This document shows positions 60,803 to 64,000 of a stretch of 64,000 bases of DNA, one piece after another; position 1 is the stretch's first letter; the number at the start of each line of letters is the position of its first letter. Under the pieces are notes generated by a model that was not told the DNA's origin, searched no databases, and was given only the letters and a program-made list of their open reading frames with translations. The DNA comes from Berberis thunbergii (Eukaryota > Streptophyta > Magnoliopsida > Ranunculales > Berberidaceae): positions 1 through 64,000 of the forward strand of contig QNQO01000549.1 in the NCBI GenBank assembly GCA_003290165.1. The letters are read 5' to 3'. The position numbers were made by a program, and so were the translations under genes.

Positions 60803-63125
60803 CTATTTTACAAATTAGCTAGGTCTTTCACTATTCATAAGAAATTGAAGATAAAAGATGGCTAGGATTGAAAGTTGAAAAATATGTTAAGGGTTGAGAT
60901 TCATTTCTTATAATGACATGTTTGTAAATATAAAACATGTTGTAGAAGGGCAATGAAAGTGAAAAAATGGTTAAGAAAGTTGGTAGAATATAGATGTGGC
61001 TGGGAGAGAAAAATTGTTTTTATTTTTCAAAATTAAAATTGTCATAACTATTTACTTGATTGTCAAATTTGGGTAAACTTTGAATCGTTGGAATGATTTT
61101 GAAGATTTTTTCAATGAAACCAGTGATCAATATAAGCGCTAAACATTTAAATAAATTATTGAAAAATGTGTAATGCATTTCACGTTGTTAGTACTTTCAA
61201 GAAATGGGATGGGCCGATCATACCATGAAAAAAATTTGAGATAGGCATCCTGATGCACATTTAAACAAAAACCATAAACTTCATGTTTGAGCAAATTCAA
61301 AGTTTGGGAGAACTCACTTTCAATGTTTGAATTTTTTCTCAACTGATTCAAAATTTTGACCGAGTCTAACTCTAAAGTTTATAATATATTTTAGTTTACC
61401 TTAGTATAGGTTTGCACTTCAAAATTGATTTGAGGCCGAAAGTGGGGATGGTGGCAGGGGAGAATCCACTCATTCGACCCATGGGACGGACTCCTTTGAA
61501 GATATTGATGTTTTTAACTTTTGAATAGCTAGAAAAGGGAGGGTATTTCTTGACTTTTGGTGTGACTTTCTATAGGTCTTGAAGAAGAAATAGATCTAGA
61601 GAAATGAAGAAGCACGCCTGTGCAGAACGTACTGCGGCTCACCAATGTTTCCGAGTGCAAAGTTGCAATCAACATTTATTTTGGCAACAAACCTTTACAA
61701 GATCTTTGACAAATTGACAAATCTTGGTGTATATTTGAGGTTCAATTGAGATGGGTAAACTCAAACAAACTTAAATATAACATAAAATATGGTTAAGGAG
61801 GTACTAACTTGAATGGTAAAAAAGGGTTTGAGGGATAAATGTTGGCTTTCTTTGGAGATGCAGGTCTTTTATCTCATTTCATGACTCCGGGAAAATTATT
61901 GGCACCCACACAACCAAGCTTGGAAAGTTGAAAATTTTCCTTTTGGCAATCAGACAACATAATCACAGAAAATGATTAAAAACAATTCATTTAAAAAAAA
62001 AGGAAAAGAAAATATCCCTTTGAATTTTTTCCTTTTACTTGCAATCAAACATACCCTTAGTTTAATTGAAAAAATGATTTAAAGAAAGCTCTAAGAATTT
62101 GTTACCTTTGAAGTACTTGCCTCGAGATTTGGTGCAATACTCAAGAAGAAAAGACGAGTTATGTGGAGCTTCGGTTAAAAACTCCATAACTCTTGAAAGA
62201 ATTGAAACAAAGCATCATTGATTTGGGTTTTTTTTTAATGGATAATAAGCTTCTTTGATTTGTCTAGTACTCTCATACCCATAAGGGAATGAAAGACATC
62301 AAAATGCCATTTGAAAAAGGTTATGAAAAAAAATAATAATAATAAGATAAAAGGTTGTCATGTCCTTGGATGAGACTTCAGTTTCACGATTATTGCAGTT
62401 TGAAGTAGAGACTGCCACTCAATCATATGTTTTTTACAACAATTATGAGAATCTACCATATTCAAATCTTTGTTTGAGGTCTTTGTTTGACGAAGCCCCC
62501 AGACCACTACATGGTCTTTGATTCCGAATAGATGTGAGCTTTGTTGAAACTCAGAGGAGATTGATCATATAATGCAAGCATGTTCCTTCGCTAGAGAGCT
62601 CGGGGGAAAAGTATCGCTAGAGTTCAAGTTGAAAGGTGACTGCCCCGTGAGTACAATCTTTGATTGAATAAACAGTGACTGTAGAGTTAAGACAAGGCAG
62701 ACCAGCTAAATCTGTCTAACTACAGGATATGGATGTAGAGTCGCATGTTACATGGAGTGGGTTCTAGGTGCTTTGACAAGAAAGAAACAATAGGAATTTT
62801 AAAAACCATAGTGTGGATAGATATTAAAGTCAATCTGTAGATATGAGGAGGGATTGCACGTAACAACACGTAATCTTGAGGGGATCAGTGACTTTGAGAT
62901 ACCCCTTTTTGTTTCAATACAATGACTCTGTTTTAGGATTTTTTTTTTAATAATTATAAAAACAAGTACAGCGGAAAATAATGTTAACGTCAAAAAATTA
63001 AGTTGGAAAAGAAAACTAACTATGTCTTGATATAGGTAAAACTTACCTTTGTAGAAGAACTTAATAGCTTGGGCCCTTTCCTTCAGAGACAGATAACATT
63101 GAGCAATTTTGAGATATAGGGGTCC
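44305..63125 (-). CDS. TFIIIC TPR subunit (GTF3C3/Tfc4 type), C-terminal 489 aa
   Basis: TPR-rich TFIIIC subunit for RNA polymerase III promoters (5S rRNA and tRNA genes), nuclear. Exons, minus: 63047-63125 (LYLKIAQCYLSLKERAQAIK), 60263-60376 (LEDNIDARLTLASILLEE), 59997-60166 (NPWWVSGKVKMRLAEIYHAK), 56666-56784, 54547-54667 (basic KKALRAKKSLKKKAALKKGQ, then acidic DSDDEP), 54378-54446, 51609-51735, 50702-50807, 45963-46153 (VPPMIIFGHQLTMISQHQAA), 45766-45878, 44305-44565 (ends LARQVLRDYCSP, stop). Total 1470 nt; all ten junctions agree in phase and all ends are GT/AG. The first exon begins in phase 0 after an acceptor, so the N-terminal part lies beyond 64000. Introns are large and transposon-filled. 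It belongs to a conserved, usually single-copy family and looks intact. Confidence 0.93.
47951..49223. mobile_element. hAT-like non-autonomous element, 1273 bp
   Basis: Starts TAGGGGTGGC and ends CCACCCCTA. The flanks ACGCATGT (47943-47950) and ACGCTTGT (49224-49231) are 8-bp direct repeats with one mismatch. Near the ends are GTCCCGA / ACCGGTT / CGGGAC repeats, organised like the other hAT-like elements in the window. The interior (48190-49030) has open frames, for example 48622-48891, without recognisable transposase motifs. Confidence 0.78.
49252..49337. repeat. 43-bp tandem duplication
   Basis: The 43-bp unit starting TGCATAAATAATCAGTGCAT occurs at 49252-49294 and 49295-49337 with one substitution (AATCAG versus AATTAG). 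Confidence 0.92.
50162..50563. mobile_element. hAT-like non-autonomous element, 402 bp
   Basis: Left end TAGGCATGGCAA and the complement of the right end TATGCATGGGAA form inverted repeats. The flanks GTTAGATC (50154-50161) and GTTGGATC (50564-50571) are 8-bp direct repeats with one difference. The interior has GGTACTCGCACGAACCCAAC near the left and GGGTCTACACGGACCCAC near the right. It lies in the TFIIIC-subunit intron next to the exon at 50702-50807. Confidence 0.72.
52362..53404. mobile_element. hAT-like element (CAGTG ends), 1043 bp, with a nested MITE
   Basis: The left end CAGTGCAGTTAAAATGTGC and the complement of the right end CAGTGTAGTAAGGGTGC are imperfect terminal inverted repeats. 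The flanks CTACTAGG (52354-52361) and GTACTAGG (53405-53412) match in 7 of 8 bases. Subterminal TTAGGCGC/GCGCCTAA repeats are present. A second element is inserted inside at 52648-53015. No transposase was recognised. Confidence 0.7.
52648..53015. mobile_element. CTATGTAAC MITE nested in a hAT-like element
   Basis: Begins CTATGTAACAATGAGG and ends GTGTCGTTACATAG, so the ends are inverted repeats. The interior has CCGACACAGACACG and GTGTCGACAC stretches. The same end and interior motifs define the element at 55081-55435, so both belong to one family. It interrupts the element at 52362-53404 and is therefore younger. Confidence 0.62.
55081..55435. mobile_element. CTATGTAAC MITE, second copy
   Basis: Begins CTATGTAACAATGACAC and ends GTATCGTTGTTACATAG. 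The terminal inverted repeat is about 17 bp with two differences. Possible 8-bp flanks are GACATTAG and GTTATTAG (6 of 8 match). The interior includes GTGTCGACACTCACAGATAC. It lies in the TFIIIC-subunit intron between the exons at 54667 and 56666. Confidence 0.65.
55686..55702. repeat. Poly-G run
   Basis: A run of about 17 G on the plus strand interrupts the intron. Comparable poly-C runs occur near 42410, 42582, 42748 and 63412. Length in these tracts is likely to be unstable and error-prone in sequencing. Confidence 0.85.
57696..58611 (+). mobile_element. TRIM-like LTR element with tRNA-Met primer-binding site
   Basis: TGGTATCAGAGCC at 58238-58250 is the canonical primer-binding site complementary to initiator tRNA-Met. 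It follows a sequence that starts TGTGACACCTTGACTCCC (57696). Just 31 bp after the site, a second TGTGACACCTCAAATCCC begins (58281). Both blocks end with a shared phrase containing GGTGGTTAAGT and AGAATGGGT. This fits two diverged terminal repeats around a tiny internal region with no coding capacity, a TRIM-like layout. The alternative is nested remnants of larger LTR elements. No gag or pol was seen. Confidence 0.6.
58650..59300. repeat. Intronic block with ACTCG/CGAGT repeats
   Basis: Recurring ACTCGTTGG, ACTCGGGTGACTCGACGAGT and GACTCGCTACTTG phrases occur in both orientations around an AT-rich centre, resembling the subterminal repeats of hAT-like elements. Terminal repeats and target duplication could not be fixed. 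Confidence 0.35.
60598..60720 (+). mobile_element. tRNA-derived SINE-like sequence
   Basis: An A-box-like CTGAGTTGGTAGAGG (60632-60646) and a B-box-like GGTTTCGAACCC (60671-60682) are spaced as in a tRNA promoter, but no cloverleaf with acceptor stem is apparent. Plant SINEs keep this arrangement. The 3' boundary is uncertain. It lies in the intron between the TFIIIC-subunit exons at 60376 and 63047. Confidence 0.5.
60764..60802. repeat. AAT microsatellite
   Basis: About thirteen tandem AAT units. Confidence 0.95.
60803..62105. other. TFIIIC-subunit intron interior, no feature recognised
   Basis: A/T-rich intron sequence. I see no exon with splice support and no clear transposon end in this stretch. 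Confidence 0.4.
62106..62189 (-). other. Candidate phase-symmetric cassette exon in the TFIIIC-subunit gene
   Basis: An 84-nt block on the minus strand is bounded by an AG acceptor (CTTTCAAGAG) and a GTAAC donor. It is open in the gene's frame and symmetric in phase (enters with two bases, leaves with one), so including or skipping it keeps the reading frame between the exons at 63047-63125 and 60263-60376. It would add 28 residues including MEFLTEAPHNSSFLLEYCTK. Family members as I remember them run straight from AIKFFYK to the LEDN segment, so it may be a chance exon-like sequence or a lineage-specific one. Confidence 0.3.
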
Positions 63126-64000
63126 CTGCATAAGTTAAAAACAAGTATTTGTACATGAAGTAAATGAACAAACACGGCTTAAGTTTTAATCAATATAGAG
63201 CATTTTAAATACGAGACAAAATCCATTCATCTACAAAGAAATAGGCAATAGTACAATTAAAAAAATTAAAAGTGTTCATTTATTGTGACAAAATCGAGCC
63301 CAATTTTCTCCAAGGCCTGTTAAAAAGGTCCTATATATCTATCGACTGTACATCAAGAAAATTTTAGACCTGCTTACACCAACACTCAACATAACTGAAC
63401 TTTTCTTCATCCCCCCCCCCCCCCCCCCACACCCAATATTTTTAAATAAATAAATAATGGAAATTATATTAAAGATTTAAATACTACATCAATGAAACTT
63501 GAAATACTAATTCCTTGCAATAATTTGAGCCTAACTAGCTCTTCAAAAATAAAAAATAAAAACAGAGAAGCCAGTCTAAAAATAAGAGCCTTGAACTTGT
63601 AGATGATTTGAAATTACATCCTTCTCATATGAAAATCCGGAATTCTCCTTCTCTTAACGTGCTTCAAATGATAGCTAAGGGAGGATTCTTTGAAACCACC
63701 ATTTTCCTCTTCCAAAGAAAGCAAAGACGAATGAGGAATCTTGTCCAAGACCCAGGTGCTAGGCGAAGCGAGGAGGGTGGTCTGGGCACCTAGTTCACCT
63801 AGGCGTTGCCTAGCATCCTGGGCAACCTTGGTAGGAATTTTTCAAAGCCTCTAGATAATGATATACATAATTTCACAAGTTAATTTCATATAAATTTAAC
63901 TAGGAACATCAATAGTCATAATCCAATAACAAACATAAAAAAAACAAGTCAAAATGCCCCAAGGCAATGTAAGAAATAAAATTAAAAAATAGATGAAAAT
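63126..64000. other. Intron at the right edge; CTAGGCG repeat fragment
   Basis: No further TFIIIC-subunit exon is recognisable before the window ends. A poly-C run lies at about 63411-63428. At 63750-63830 phrases such as GGTGCTAGGCGAAGCG, CACCTAGGCGTTGCCTAGC resemble the GCGCCTAAGG subterminal repeats of the hAT-like element at 52362-53404. This is probably a fragment of the same superfamily. Confidence 0.4.

Noticed and set aside
1..64000. CRISPR arrays, bacterial operons, ribosome-binding sites or rRNA genes
   Set aside because: The sequence is intron-rich plant nuclear DNA; no regularly spaced short repeats with unique spacers and no rRNA sequence were seen.

Overview
The window is nuclear DNA from a flowering plant, most likely a eudicot. 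It is AT-rich and has many introns. It carries a plastid-targeted arginine-biosynthesis gene, a large intronless mitochondrial-type PPR gene, and plant-style hAT, LINE (RTE and L1), TRIM-like and SINE-like repeats. Genes were built by eye from splice sites, reading phase and protein resemblance. No similarity search was run.

Layout. (1) 1-3317 is copy 1 of a duplicated unit holding three minus-strand first exons of argininosuccinate synthase (ASS) and a plus-strand DUF3007-like fragment. (2) 3411-7581 is an unrecognised five-exon minus-strand gene model of 137 aa. Upstream of it lie an ALG2 mannosyltransferase pseudogene (7697-9257) and a TATA/5'UTR-like region near 9500-10035. (3) 10986-22169 is a complete ten-exon minus-strand ASS gene (477 aa) with an RTE retrotransposon inside one intron. 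(4) 20734-26800 holds copy 2 of the unit plus two partial copies, so the ASS promoter and transit-peptide exons occur four times in the window. (5) 28992-38002 is a COG8 gene lacking its first exon and carrying a 1-bp frameshift. (6) 38385-40664 is an intact 759-codon PPR gene with a probable 5'UTR intron. (7) 42.2-43.9 kb is a block of tandem and degenerate repeats. (8) 44305-63125 holds the last eleven exons of a TFIIIC TPR subunit (GTF3C3/Tfc4 type) whose 5' end lies beyond the right edge. Its introns contain at least four hAT-like elements, a MITE, a TRIM-like element and a SINE-like sequence.

The intact genes do unrelated housekeeping jobs (arginine synthesis, organelle RNA handling, Pol III transcription). 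The distinctive feature is structural. A roughly 3 kb unit combining the ASS 5' end with a DUF3007 fragment has been duplicated around a 28-bp palindrome-rich sequence. Paralogous filled and empty sites date individual transposon insertions relative to the duplications.
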